A stretch of DNA of 30,031 bases from an uncultured Corynebacterium sp. Its GTDB lineage: Bacteria; Actinomycetota; Actinomycetes; Mycobacteriales; Mycobacteriaceae. Made by a program: the position numbers and the translations under genes. How positions within the stretch are numbered: position 1 is the first letter of the stretch; each line of letters starts with the position of its first letter. The stretch is taken from the NCBI RefSeq assembly GCF_937999985.1, contig NZ_CALLDG010000196.1, positions 1-30,031 of the forward strand, given 5' to 3'. Of this stretch, positions 14,801 through 21,563 are shown one piece after another. The notes below the pieces were generated by a model, which was not told where the DNA came from, did not search any database, and worked only from the letters and a program-made list of their open reading frames with translations.

Positions 14801-16355
14801 CCATTCCGATAGGGCCATTCATCTTCACTAGCGCGGAACCTGCAGCCTTCGCGTTCTCCTTCACGAGCAGCGACGCTTTACCGAAGGTACCTACGTTAGG
14901 TGCAGCCTGTCCGGCGTACTTCCACGAGTCCTTCAGCGCCCCGCCGAAGTTCTTCACGAAACTAGTGCCCTTTTTTGCCGCGTCATAAGCGCCTTTAGCC
15001 TTATCGCCAAACGCCGTCAGACCTTTATTGGCGGTCTTGAGCGTATGGAAGCCGACAAAGGCTGTGACGAACGCATTCACTGCGCCCTGGTTATTGACCA
15101 TGATGTCCGCTAGCTTCTCAAGCGCAGGCACGAGGATACGGTCAATCAGAGGTGTGACCGCCTCGAGCACCCCCAGCAGCGACACCATGGAGGCAGTCAT
15201 GCCAGCCTCACCTAGCGACGCAGCGACACGTGCCAGCGGGGTGGCCATGCGCAACGCAGCATCAGCCAGCGTTCCGAAGTGCTGACCTAACCGGCCAAAC
15301 ATGCCCTCGGTCGCCTGGCCATTGAAGCCGCGCTGAAACTGATCCCACCTACTCTTAACCGCGTCGATAGCTTCGATACTCTTGTCACGGTAGTTGAGAA
15401 TGTTTGTCACTAGCGCACTGTTTTCCGATAGTGCGTTAGCCTCATCACCGCCCGCAAGATTGACACCAATCTCCTTGGTGTACTCGCCGGTCGAAAACAG
15501 CTCAAGGAAGCCCTTCAGCTTGTCGTTCGCCACGTCGATACGGTCGGAGATGTTGTTGAATACTGCAGGGGCGGCGTTAAACGGGGCGCTAAGAATCGTC
15601 TCACCCAGACGAGCCCACGCAGCGCCAATGTTCGCCAGCGAGCCAGTGAATGTATCGCCCGCCTTTAGCGCTTGGCCGCCGATAGTCTCGTCCATCGCCT
15701 TTTGCAGGTCATCGAACGAGATTTTGCCCTCGGAGGCCATTTTGCGAATTTCTTCAGTCGACTTACCCATCGACTGCGAGAGCGCCTGTGTAACTGGAAT
15801 AGCGTTCTCTTCCAGCTGCATGAGCGTATCGCCCATCACGCGGCCACTATTGATCGCCTTCGTGTAGATGGGGGCTACATCAGCGAAGGACTTGTTAGCG
15901 AACGACGCGGAGTCGCCAATGGTCTTAAGGACACCGGTCAGCTCCTTGCCGGGCTTAATACCGCCTGCAAGAGCCATAGCGGCAGCGTCGGCAGCTTCAG
16001 ACGTGGAGAACGCGGTTCCCTTCACCGCAGCCGTCACATCGTCCATGAGTGCAGACTGCTGCTTAGCGGTATAGCCCAGCGCCTCGAACTTCACCTTCGC
16101 CTGCTCGATAGCGTCAAGGCGATCAAAGCCCTTCTTCAGAGCAGTGCCAAAAGCGGCAGCGGCGGCACCACCAGCGGCGAGCGCGCCAACCTTGGCGGTC
16201 TTCTTCAGGCCGCTGGTGATCTTCTCGCCGAGCGCGGAGCCGGTCTTTTCACCCTTAGAGGCAATGCCCTTAAGCTGCTTGTCGATCTCCTTTTGCATTC
16301 CCTTAGTGCGGGGCGAGATCGTAACCCACGCCTGCGCTAGCTCAATACCAGCCAC
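11847..16355 (-). CDS. Tape measure protein with NlpC/P60-like and lytic transglycosylase domains
   Basis: At 1502 residues it is the longest gene here; GTG start at 16355 with GGGAG six bases upstream. Tape measure proteins set tail length and leave the tail with the DNA. Residues 1-250 carry the TMP core (SFADVAPIYTKAI, GDTLMQLEENAIPVTQALS). Hydrophobic segments occur near 515-570, and three or more Trp-rich repeats of about 43 residues (KPAWDAMKVAAQFLW, RPAWDALKIAAQFMW, RVAWDALKTALQTLY) near 630-760. An NlpC/P60-like peptidase domain follows (YQWGG... FDCSG, C974; NSGHMAG, H1024), and then a lytic-transglycosylase-like domain (IIGRESGWN, E1179; SGAFGLFQF). Both would open peptidoglycan during DNA entry. 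The C-terminal 200 residues are rich in A, E and K. Confidence 0.95.
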   Translation of the reverse strand: MAGIELAQAWVTISPRTKGMQKEIDKQLKGIASKGEKTGSALGEKITSGLKKTAKVGALAAGGAAAAAFGTALKKGFDRLDAIEQAKVKFEALGYTAKQQSALMDDVTAAVKGTAFSTSEAADAAAMALAGGIKPGKELTGVLKTIGDSASFANKSFADVAPIYTKAINSGRVMGDTLMQLEENAIPVTQALSQSMGKSTEEIRKMASEGKISFDDLQKAMDETIGGQALKAGDTFTGSLANIGAAWARLGETILSAPFNAAPAVFNNISDRIDVANDKLKGFLELFSTGEYTKEIGVNLAGGDEANALSENSALVTNILNYRDKSIEAIDAVKSRWDQFQRGFNGQATEGMFGRLGQHFGTLADAALRMATPLARVAASLGEAGMTASMVSLLGVLEAVTPLIDRILVPALEKLADIMVNNQGAVNAFVTAFVGFHTLKTANKGLTAFGDKAKGAYDAAKKGTSFVKNFGGALKDSWKYAGQAAPNVGTFGKASLLVKENAKAAGSALVKMNGPIGMAARGFKGLGLAIKANPIGAIVTGVVAAIAALTWFFTKTETGKKIWAKFMEFLRPVIDWMAQKFSELGGIVSNMWESYIKPALSAFATMAKWVAAIVLTILITPIMLAWKAMSAVFQWAWNALIKPAWDAMKVAAQFLWNSVLKPVFDFIKGAWNLLALSMKAHWEGIIRPAWDALKIAAQFMWTYVLQPIFNHIKNGWNIMATGIKWIWENVIRVAWDALKTALQTLYNNVIKPTFQWIGDRWRDMSGVLSRVANWINDHVFGKIRTGLDWVKRGFSTAVDAIKNTWDRIGNIARKPVAFIVDTVFNNGIRKAWNAVAGFVGLDDKKLKPLGPVAQYAKGGVLPGYTPGRDVHAFYSPTGGQLALSGGEAIMRPEWTRAIGGPAAVEAMNRTARSGGVNAVRRQLGEGAGFHTGGVIAFKKGGTWDDKIRRTQAEARKHHGKPYQWGGVGNPSFDCSGLWSAITSHLNGGPFGGRLFTTHTFMGSTPPGWSPGLSGPVTVGVNSGHMAGTLGGINMESAGGGKGVQIGGSALGSDDRSFTKQFTLRDFVGEFISGGFGITGGGNPVAQLAKAAWDKVIDALPKFKEKVGPWAPVPGKFLKKAASTMWDWIKSKLPIGGGGSSDVDLSGVNGDTMAKVQEVFKRHGWTGQQWEDAKWIIGRESGWNTTATNPSSGAFGLFQFNPSSGTLQQYLPDRNPDAAVQANAGARYIKDRYGDPSAARRFWEANNWYDNGGYLQPGVTRVHNETGKPEPVFTNAQWQTLKKSILSNEQWAQVAKPMVGEIEKFANGIRVKQVDKPVEIDDPKAKGSKANEAGGEAESTEATPEKEEVKPDEVGASIAAGLIEGQLEDVRNVFGLPALKEVPAVKAALEANKAVVEDGGESNPVADLLEAGWSGAILDTMRGGDVVPLALKSAEEMARTAPQLASAGMASIARATSGAPAAAASAAANPGQSVKIVVDSTQRAFSEYRKLQAKQSAGAKGVR

Positions 16356-16370
16356 CTGATGCTCCCTAAT

Positions 16371-17029
16371 CTAGAACTTCATGCCCAGCAACTCCGCGAG
16401 CCTCTTCGCGGGAATCTTCGCCCCGCCATGCTTCTTCTTGCCCGGCTCCTGCATGCCTGGGCGGGGGATCGGCTTAGGGCGATTGCGCCCCTTGGAGCCG
16501 TCCTTAGTCTTGAACCACACGAGAATGTTCGTTAGGTCGACGAGGTTCGCCGTTAGGTGCTCTTGCACGCCCCATAGCGCCTCTTCGCCGGTCTCTAAGG
16601 CGTGAAACGCCGACCCCTTAGGGGAATGCTTGACGAAAACTAGTAGATCGCGCCACGAGTAATCCAAGGCGTCAGGATCGAGGAACCACCGCAACCGCAT
16701 ACCTACGCGGATCAGGTCGGCCTCGATGCACTCCTTCTTGCCTGGATCATCGAGGACGTCTACTAGTCCTCGGATTCCCCCGTGGTCACCTCGGAGGCCT
16801 TCTGCCACGCCTCCAACAGCTCCCCGATCTCATCAATGCCCATAGTGTCGATGATCTCTAGGGTCTTCTCGTCAGCCGTGGATTCAAACAGTAGGAACGC
16901 CTGCTCGGACTCGTCAGCCTTACGCATGCGGCGCATCGTGCCGAACGGCAGCTTGTCGAACCGTGGCAGCTCGATGTTCTTGCCGTTGAAGTCGTAGTTG
17001 AATTTGTTTGGATTCTTCTTCGTTGCCAT
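16371..17029 (-). CDS. Tail assembly chaperone, long form made by -1 frameshift (GT-type)
   Basis: Reading starts at ATG 17029 (GGAGG six bases upstream), continues to the slippery site at 16775-16781, shifts back one base and ends at 16371, giving about 219 residues. The downstream part (residues about 85-219) has GIRGLVDVLDDPGKKECIEA, a Trp-rich middle (LRWFLDPDALDYSWRDLLVF) and a basic tail (RNRPKPIPRPG... KKKHGGAKIPAKRL). It is the equivalent of lambda gpGT and escorts the tape measure protein during tail assembly; it is not in the virion. The downstream frame has no ribosome site or proper start of its own, and it lies between the major tail and tape measure genes, as expected. Confidence 0.88.
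16763..17029 (-). CDS. Tail assembly chaperone, short form (G-type)
   Basis: This 88-residue protein uses the same ATG at 17029; an upstream in-frame extension to 17149 runs through a terminator hairpin and lacks a ribosome site, so it is not used here. The sequence is acidic and helical (LPFGTMRRMRKADESEQAFL, DEIGELLEAWQKASEVTTGE), typical of the upstream chaperone. It ends at TAG 16763, 10-20 bases after the slippery sequence. Most ribosomes should produce this form, with a minority shifting into the longer one. Both bind the tape measure protein to keep it soluble until the tail tube is built. Confidence 0.88.
   Translation of the reverse strand: MATKKNPNKFNYDFNGKNIELPRFDKLPFGTMRRMRKADESEQAFLLFESTADEKTLEIIDTMGIDEIGELLEAWQKASEVTTGESED
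16775..16781 (-). other. Programmed -1 ribosomal frameshift site (GGGGGAA)
   Basis: On the minus strand the zero frame reads ACC ACG GGG GAA TCC. A one-base backward slip on the five-G run lets the Gly tRNA re-pair with GGG and continues as GGA ATC CGA in the downstream chaperone frame. The zero frame stops 10 bases after the run (TAG at 16765-16763), so the overlap is short. GGGGG-A runs of this kind are used in tail-chaperone genes of other actinophages. Confidence 0.85.
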
Positions 17030-17075
17030 CGTGTGCCTCCAATAGAAAACGGTGTGCCTAGAAAATTGAAAGATG

Positions 17076-17116
17076 AAAAAGAGGGGGCGAGGACGGCACA
17101 CGGAGTCCCCGCCCCC
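17076..17116 (-). terminator. Terminator between major tail protein and tail chaperones
   Basis: The minus-strand stem GGGGGCGGGGAC / GTCCTCGCCCCC (17105-17116 with 17083-17094) has one mismatch and a ten-base loop, and is followed by TCTTTTTCATC. This is a classical rho-independent form. It lies inside the late operon just after the major tail gene (stop at 17166), so it should lower expression of the chaperones and tape measure relative to the tube protein. Confidence 0.8.
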
Positions 17117-17165
17117 AAGGGGGCTACTTGTTAGGCGCGGCACCCCCACGCGCCGATCTAGCCAT

Positions 17166-17789
17166 TTAGCCCTCGGAGTTGCCCGGATCCTCGGGGCTAG
17201 GGGTGGAGTTGCCGGGCTTAGCGTCAGGCTTCACCTGGTACTCGTAGCCCTTGTTGCCGTCGGCGTCCACGAACGCCTCGATCGTGACCTCCATAGAGAT
17301 CACGTCAGAGTGAGTGAAGTTGCGGTCGCCAGTCTCAGTGATCTGTCCGTCCGGAACAACCAGGCGAATCTTACGATCTGCGCCACGGTCGAAGACCTCA
17401 ATAACCCAGGTCTTGTGAGGCAGGATGTCAGAGTTCTTCTTCACCAGAATCTGATCACCCGAAACCTCGACGTTCTCGTCGCCGTAGATCAGCTTCAGAA
17501 CCTCCGCGTTGCCCAGCTCAAGGAACGTGAAGCTGTAGGTAACGGTGTGGTCGTTCTGGATCACGCGGACGGTATCGCCGCCCCACGCCTTGATCTTGTC
17601 GGTATCGCGCTCGTTAGCCTCCGTTACACCGTCCTCGCCGATGAAGCCAGCCGGGACGAAACCAGCAGCTTCGAGGTCGGTACTAGCGTCAGGCAGAGAC
17701 GCAGTATCGGTAATGAGGTCGCCAACCCACAGCCCGCCAGAGCTATCGGGAATGCCAACCAGAACATCTTGAGTGTTACCCAGTGCCAT
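17166..17789 (-). CDS. Major tail (tube) protein
   Basis: This 207-residue protein has a strong ribosome site (AGGAGG nine bases before ATG 17789). It begins MALGNTQDVLVG and contains a beta-rich core: GGDTVRVIQNDHTVTYSFTF (about 70-89), ELGNAEVLKLIYGDENVEV, HKTWVIEVFDRG and NFTHSDVISMEVTIEAFVDA (about 153-178), a pattern shared with tube proteins of siphoviruses. The C-terminal tail is Pro/Gly/Ser-rich (PGNSTPSPEDPGNSEG) and probably exposed. It lies between the tail terminator-like gene and the chaperones and is followed by a terminator, as expected for an abundant structural protein. Confidence 0.9.
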   Translation of the reverse strand: MALGNTQDVLVGIPDSSGGLWVGDLITDTASLPDASTDLEAAGFVPAGFIGEDGVTEANERDTDKIKAWGGDTVRVIQNDHTVTYSFTFLELGNAEVLKLIYGDENVEVSGDQILVKKNSDILPHKTWVIEVFDRGADRKIRLVVPDGQITETGDRNFTHSDVISMEVTIEAFVDADGNKGYEYQVKPDAKPGNSTPSPEDPGNSEG

Positions 17790-17804
17790 GTGAATATTCC
17801 TCCT

Positions 17805-18188
17805 TTAGGAATCAGTGATGTTGTTTGTTGCCAGCCGAAGCTCGCCTGTGAATTGGTAGCGAACCCTGTCCACGTCTGGCTGCGGGTAGTTCACTGGTCC
17901 AGCAACTTCTCGCCAAAACCGAATACCCGCGTCAAGTACTTTTTCGCCCGCGCTGCCATCAAGCACCACGCGAGCCTCGTTGGCCAGCTTGGCCGCCGTG
18001 CTACGGCTCTTGGAGTAGCAATTAACCCCAATAAGAGCCGCGTCGGTTACTTCATTTCTCCGCACCCCACCTAGGCGCGTAATACGCACATAAGCGCTTG
18101 GAATGTCCCTAGGTGGGGTGATGTATACCGGCACGCCTAAACGCTGCCTAAGCAGCGTTACAGCCACCATTTCAGCGTCAGGAATCAC
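17805..18188 (-). CDS. Tail terminator-like protein
   Basis: This is a 127-residue protein, ATG at 18188 overlapping the upstream gene by four bases. MIPDAEMVAVTLLRQRLGVP, then VYITPPRDIPSAYVRITRLG (about 21-40) and a helix-strand pattern ending in RVRYQFTGELRLATNN match the alpha/beta fold of phage tail terminator proteins, which cap the tube and contact the connector. It is the last gene before the major tail protein, the usual slot. The family call rests on pattern and position. Confidence 0.78.
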   Translation of the reverse strand: MIPDAEMVAVTLLRQRLGVPVYITPPRDIPSAYVRITRLGGVRRNEVTDAALIGVNCYSKSRSTAAKLANEARVVLDGSAGEKVLDAGIRFWREVAGPVNYPQPDVDRVRYQFTGELRLATNNITDS

Positions 18189-18442
18189 GACCTACCAGCC
18201 CCTAACGCCTTCAAGAGCGTGTCGTTGGTCGCCTGATCTCGACGCGCGTCACCATCGCCTGTGGCAACGAACGCACGCCAACGATCAGCCGTACCCGGCG
18301 AGCCGGACTCCATTACGTAAGTGCCCCTGCCGTTAGCCTGCGCAGACTGCTGCACCGCCCGCGCCTTCTCGTCAACAAGACGCGCCACACCCGGCGACTT
18401 ACGCAACACCGCGTAGGCGTGCCAGTTATGCCACGTCTTCAT
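18185..18442 (-). CDS. Small head-tail joining protein (HK97 gp10-like position)
   Basis: This is an 85-residue basic protein overlapping its neighbours on both sides (17 bases upstream, four downstream). HNWHAYAVLRKSPGVARLVD is followed by a helix (EKARAVQQSAQANG) and a beta-prone piece (GTYVMESGSPGTADRWRAFV), similar in plan to HK97 gp10-like neck proteins, which sit between stopper and tail terminator, but shorter than that family's usual length. The fold assignment is tentative; the position is conserved. Confidence 0.7.
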   Translation of the reverse strand: MKTWHNWHAYAVLRKSPGVARLVDEKARAVQQSAQANGRGTYVMESGSPGTADRWRAFVATGDGDARRDQATNDTLLKALGAGRS

Positions 18443-18779
18443 GAGACCCCCTCGATAGCGTCACCTTGTCCAGGCCAACGCTCCCCCATGGACCATGATC
18501 CCAGTTGGCTACTGGCCCATCGACACGAAACCAGCCAACACCAGGAAGATAAATCTCATCTTCAGGCTGAGTATTCGCACCAACGGGAATAAACGCCGCA
18601 GCGTCGTAGTCAACCCGGTACATGTGCCCATCAGTACCTGGCTCCTCGCCACCCGTGAGCCACCATGCGGCGACCGCAATAGGTTCAGGCTCGCCGAGCA
18701 TGTAGACAGGGTCGCCATCCTCGTTGACCGCCTCCATACCGCGCCGCAATTGCAGAGTGTGCTTCACTGGAAAATCCAT
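18426..18779 (-). CDS. Head-to-tail stopper-like protein
   Basis: I chose the ATG at 18779, which overlaps the TGA of the upstream gene by one base; the reading frame is open further upstream, but that would overlap the adaptor gene by 60 bases. The 117-residue product begins MDFPVKHTLQLRRG and is beta-rich, with MYRVDYDAAAFIPVGANTQP and a conserved-looking VGWFRVDGPVANWDHGPWG segment near the C-terminus, as in small beta-barrel stopper proteins. It lies second in the connector group after the adaptor. No enzymatic feature is visible. Confidence 0.75.
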   Translation of the reverse strand: MDFPVKHTLQLRRGMEAVNEDGDPVYMLGEPEPIAVAAWWLTGGEEPGTDGHMYRVDYDAAAFIPVGANTQPEDEIYLPGVGWFRVDGPVANWDHGPWGSVGLDKVTLSRGSHEDVA

Positions 18780-19222
18780 CACGCCCACCCCGTCGAATAC
18801 GGCCCGAGCAAGTACTTCTCCGGCCAGGTCGACGGCCAATCCCGATACAGCTCGCGTGCCTCGTCAGGGAGCATGTCTACCGAGTAGACGCGCCGTGAGG
18901 CGGAGTCTGCGAGCCGCTTCAGTAGCGCCTCCTCGGACGGGAAAAACATGGACGAGCGCTGACGGTAGGACTCTTGAGTACTGAATGGCCCCATCGTCTT
19001 TGACTGTGAGGCCACGCCGCCAGCGCCTGCTTCTCCCCAGCGCACAATCGCGCCGCGGATCACACCAGCCGCTGCGTCCTGCGTATCCTGGTCAGCATTC
19101 TTCAGCCCCGGCGCAATAGTGACCGCCATAGCCACGGCATCGCGGATAAACAGCTCCGCCGTCTCGTCCGTGATGTCGAGGCCGTAGGCGCGCAACTCGT
19201 CAGGGGTAATTTCGATTGCCAT
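18779..19222 (-). CDS. Head-to-tail adaptor protein
   Basis: This 147-residue protein starts at ATG 19222, 34 bases after the capsid gene. It is mostly helical: LDITDETAELFIRDAVAMAV (about 15-34), then DQDTQDAAAGVIRGAIVRWG (about 44-63), followed by AGAGGVASQSKTMGPFSTQ, a Gly/Ser loop typical of adaptor proteins of the gp6/gp15 type in actinophages, and SMFFPSEEALLKRLADSA. It should bind under the portal ring after DNA packaging. The first gene after the major capsid gene is the normal location. Confidence 0.82.
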   Translation of the reverse strand: MAIEITPDELRAYGLDITDETAELFIRDAVAMAVTIAPGLKNADQDTQDAAAGVIRGAIVRWGEAGAGGVASQSKTMGPFSTQESYRQRSSMFFPSEEALLKRLADSASRRVYSVDMLPDEARELYRDWPSTWPEKYLLGPYSTGWA

Positions 19223-19256
19223 AGGCTCCCCCTTCCGTCATAGTGACGCTATCGTC

Positions 19257-20192
19257 TTACGCGCCGGAACCCGGAACGGTATCGCCCGGCTTCACGAACT
19301 TGACGAAAGCGTCATCCTTCATAATCGTCCAACCGAACATGATCTCCGCGATGAACGCCACGGAGTTGCGGCGCTGCAGGTCGCCGTTGCCCAGCGGGTC
19401 GCCGTACTCGATACGACGCAGCGGAATATCCAGTGCGCGACCGAAACGGACCTGCTGCCAATCGCCACCAATAGCCAGAATGTTCGTATCCGCAGAAGCA
19501 TCAACACGGCCAGACACAGTCTTAGCGACCGCCACCGGCAGGCCAGCGAAGGTAGAGATGCCCTGGCCGCCCATGTTGATCTCCGGGTAGAGGCGGCGGC
19601 CTTCCTTGTCGCGCGCGTTAGCGATGTAGGCGGCAAAGCGCGGGTCGGCAGCAAAGCCGTCGAAGTTGCCGTCAGCCTCGTTGACCAGGCCGTAGCCCTC
19701 CCACATCGCCTCATCGACCGCTTCCGGTTCAGGCAGCTCGATCTCATGTGCGGTTTTGGTGACGTATTCCTGACCGGACAACTGACCACCGTCGATAGCC
19801 TGGCGGCCATGCAGGACAGCCAGGTCGATCTGGCGAGCCAGGGCACCGGCTGCCTCCGCACCAATCTGCTCGAGCACGTTCACTGGGTTAGTCTCGATAG
19901 CCTCCATGGTGAACTCCATGCCGACCACAGCCTTGATCGGTCGGAAGCTCTTAGCACCAATCTGCATATCGGACTGCTTCTTGTTCTCGCCCTCGCCGAT
20001 GATCGCGGCAGCCGGACGCTTAGTCAGCGTCGGAATAGTGTTCTCGCCCAGAATCACCGGGTGCGCCTTAGACAGGCGCGGAACGACCGCCTCTTCCAGT
20101 GCGTCCTTCCAAATTTCCTGGGACAGGTTCCGTGGCAGGGTATCCTGCCCGCCCTTGCCGCCAATCAGAGAGTTGAGCTTTTGCGTAGCCAT
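19257..20192 (-). CDS. Major capsid protein, HK97 fold
   Basis: This 311-residue protein has a very good ribosome site (AAGGAGG eight bases before ATG 20192). The pattern LSQEIWKDALEEAVVPRLSK (about 23-42), then GENTIPTLTKRPAAAIIGEG (about 49-68), KSFRPIKAVVGMEFTMEAIE and LEQIGAEAAGALARQIDLAV (about 107-126) is that of HK97-fold capsid proteins, and the end has the FGWTIMKDDAFVKF strand pair. It has no N-terminal delta domain; a separate scaffold gene precedes it instead. Length is normal for a small siphovirus shell protein. No cross-link lysine can be assigned from sequence alone. Confidence 0.93.
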   Translation of the reverse strand: MATQKLNSLIGGKGGQDTLPRNLSQEIWKDALEEAVVPRLSKAHPVILGENTIPTLTKRPAAAIIGEGENKKQSDMQIGAKSFRPIKAVVGMEFTMEAIETNPVNVLEQIGAEAAGALARQIDLAVLHGRQAIDGGQLSGQEYVTKTAHEIELPEPEAVDEAMWEGYGLVNEADGNFDGFAADPRFAAYIANARDKEGRRLYPEINMGGQGISTFAGLPVAVAKTVSGRVDASADTNILAIGGDWQQVRFGRALDIPLRRIEYGDPLGNGDLQRRNSVAFIAEIMFGWTIMKDDAFVKFVKPGDTVPGSGA

Positions 20193-20249
20193 TAGTGTGT
20201 TCCTCCTTCAAGGAATCGTGTGTTTGTGGCTTGGTTTTATTAGCGAGGG

Positions 20250-20732
20250 CTAGCTGCCTGCCAACATGCGGCGCGCGTACGCCTCGGCAGACGATTCATT
20301 CTCATCGCGCCCTACGTTCTTCACGTACGCGCCCGTTGCTGGTGCCTGCGCGGCCACATACTCCGCAAGACGCTTGGCGTGCGCCTCAATCGCGTCCGTA
20401 TCGTCGCCTACGAGAAGATCGGCCGGTACGCCATGCTCGCTAGCCGCCTTAGCTTTCGCGGCCTCTAGCGCGCTCTGGTGGCGTTCCTGTTCTAGCTCCT
20501 TAACGCGGTCGTTCAGCTTTTCTACTTCGCTACGAGAGTCGGCAGCCTCCGCCGCCTGCTTCTTCAGCTCCTCATAGTCCGCGTACTTCGCCCGCTCGCG
20601 CTCTAGGCGCTTGGATAGGATCTTGTCCAGCTGTTCCTGGCTTGTGATCGCCTCGAACCCGCTATCGGCATTGGCCTCATCGGCCTTCGCGTCAGCGTTA
20701 GGCATGTCGTTAGGTGTTGGATTGTTAGACAT
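20250..20732 (-). CDS. Capsid scaffolding protein
   Basis: This 160-residue, highly charged, helical protein begins with an Asn/Asp/Pro-rich head, then ITSQEQLDKILSKRLERERA (about 29-48) and a coiled coil up to about residue 95 (EVEKLNDRVKELEQERHQSA), and ends in a basic RRMLAGS tail. This is the standard design of siphovirus scaffolds (DUF4355-like), which direct shell assembly and then leave. It is directly upstream of the major capsid gene. AAGGGGG is four bases before ATG 20732. Its mRNA leader contains two hairpins and a terminator, so its expression may be set separately from the portal/MuF genes. Confidence 0.88.
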   Translation of the reverse strand: MSNNPTPNDMPNADAKADEANADSGFEAITSQEQLDKILSKRLERERAKYADYEELKKQAAEAADSRSEVEKLNDRVKELEQERHQSALEAAKAKAASEHGVPADLLVGDDTDAIEAHAKRLAEYVAAQAPATGAYVKNVGRDENESSAEAYARRMLAGS

Positions 20733-20751
20733 AAAGCCCCCTTCAAATCAC

Positions 20752-20790
20752 CGCACACACTCGTGCGTACAACCGGGGCACGCTCGCCCC
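20752..20790 (-). promoter_or_regulatory. Two hairpins in the scaffold gene leader
   Basis: On the plus strand CGCAC (20752-20756) pairs with GTGCG (20763-20767), and GGGGC (20775-20779) pairs with GCCCC (20786-20790); both loops have six bases. They lie between a terminator and the scaffold ribosome site. They could be leader structures or protein-binding hairpins. No convincing -35/-10 pair is seen in this gap. Confidence 0.5.
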
Positions 20791-20793
20791 GTC

Positions 20794-20825
20794 CAATAAA
20801 AACCCGCCACCCTTATAGGGAGCGG
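20794..20825 (-). terminator. Terminator between MuF and scaffold genes
   Basis: The minus strand reads CCGC-T-CCCT-ATA-AGGG-TG-GCGG followed by GTTTTTATT. The two stem parts pair across a small internal loop, and the U-tract is good. It should end or attenuate transcription coming from the packaging genes before the scaffold and capsid genes. Confidence 0.75.
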
Positions 20826-20828
20826 TAG

Positions 20829-20871
20829 CGAGACGCCAGGAATCGAACCTGGTAAAGCCCCTTAACGGCTC
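20829..20871 (-). other. tRNA-like fragment (anticodon arm + T arm) overlapping MuF stop
   Basis: On the minus strand a perfect consensus T arm is present: CCAGG TTCGATT CCTGG (20852-20836). Just before it lies a 5-bp stem GAGCC/GGCTT with a seven-base loop GTTAAGG (20871-20855) that has U in the position 33 slot and TAA as its anticodon triplet. That TAA is the stop codon of the MuF gene. An acceptor-like CGTCTCG follows. The 5' acceptor strand and D arm are missing and the variable loop has only two bases, so this is a fragment or mimic, not a working tRNA. Alternatively GCGAG (20873-20869) pairs with CTCGC (20832-20828), closing a compact tRNA-like hairpin. Confidence 0.6.
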
Positions 20872-21563
20872 GCCCCCTCTTTAAGCCACTTTGTGTAGCT
20901 GGACAGCGTGAGACTGTCGGTCTCCTCCGAGAACTGCGCCCATTCGCGCTCTAGATGCCGCACCGATTGCGGCAGGTCTCTACCATCAATGCGGGCGATC
21001 TGTGTTGAGCACCTGCAGTTGTCGTGAAAACGGTTTCCGTCCTTCGTGGACTGCGCAGACCTGGCAGACCCATACACCGCGCCACGAGAGGCCAACATGC
21101 GACAAAACGCGCACGCGCCCGCCTCCGGGACACGAGCCACCGCCGTGCGGGTGCGCCGCCCATGATCCCGCGCGGCATTGAGCACCGTTTCCCGGTAGGA
21201 CTGCAGCACTAGGCGCGTGAGTGCGCCCTGTAGTCGGTCTAGCGCGGCGGCCTCGAACTCGTCCTGCACGCCAAACACTGCCCACCGGCCAGACTTGTCC
21301 GCTTGCTCAAGCGACGGTGCCGCCAAGTCGATCTGGCCAGCCCTCACTCGCTCACCACGCGCCGCATAATCGGCCAGCGCGTAATCCCGTGCGGCCAACG
21401 CGGACTCCGTGCCGTACACGTCCACTATCTCCGTGAACGCATCGACCATAAATAGCTGCGGGTCGATAGCCTGCCCGGCGAGAAGGTTAGCTTCCAGCAG
21501 GGACTGCTGCGCTGTCGCCACCAGCTGATCCTGCATCATCGCCCCCATTAGCGCCGGTTGCAC
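20862..21563 (-). CDS. MuF-like minor capsid protein
   Basis: Frames allow a GTG at 21572, but GGGAGG (21579-21574) fits better with the GTG at 21563, eight bases away, giving 233 residues; the start overlaps the end of the portal gene. The C-terminal half carries the Cys/His cluster CAFCRMLASRGAVY...DGNRFHDNCRC (about residues 151-185), the zinc-binding mark of MuF/gp7-type head morphogenesis proteins. The N-terminal half is helical and Ala-rich. MuF proteins bind the portal and are packed in the head; in some phages they carry toxin or protease domains, but none is visible here. The stop codon lies within a tRNA-like element. Confidence 0.87.
   Translation of the reverse strand: MQPALMGAMMQDQLVATAQQSLLEANLLAGQAIDPQLFMVDAFTEIVDVYGTESALAARDYALADYAARGERVRAGQIDLAAPSLEQADKSGRWAVFGVQDEFEAAALDRLQGALTRLVLQSYRETVLNAARDHGRRTRTAVARVPEAGACAFCRMLASRGAVYGSARSAQSTKDGNRFHDNCRCSTQIARIDGRDLPQSVRHLEREWAQFSEETDSLTLSSYTKWLKEGASR

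Noticed and set aside
16371..16808. Separate chaperone gene starting at GTG 16808
   Set aside because: There is no ribosome site, and the start lies within the upstream chaperone; the -1 frameshift explains the frame better.
18426..18839. Longer form of the stopper gene starting at 18839
   Set aside because: It would overlap the adaptor gene by 60 bases; the coupled ATG at 18779 is the natural start.
20800..20900. Complete tRNA-Leu(TAA) gene on the minus strand
   Set aside because: T arm and anticodon arm are present but no D arm or matching 5' acceptor strand can be found, and the variable loop has only two bases.
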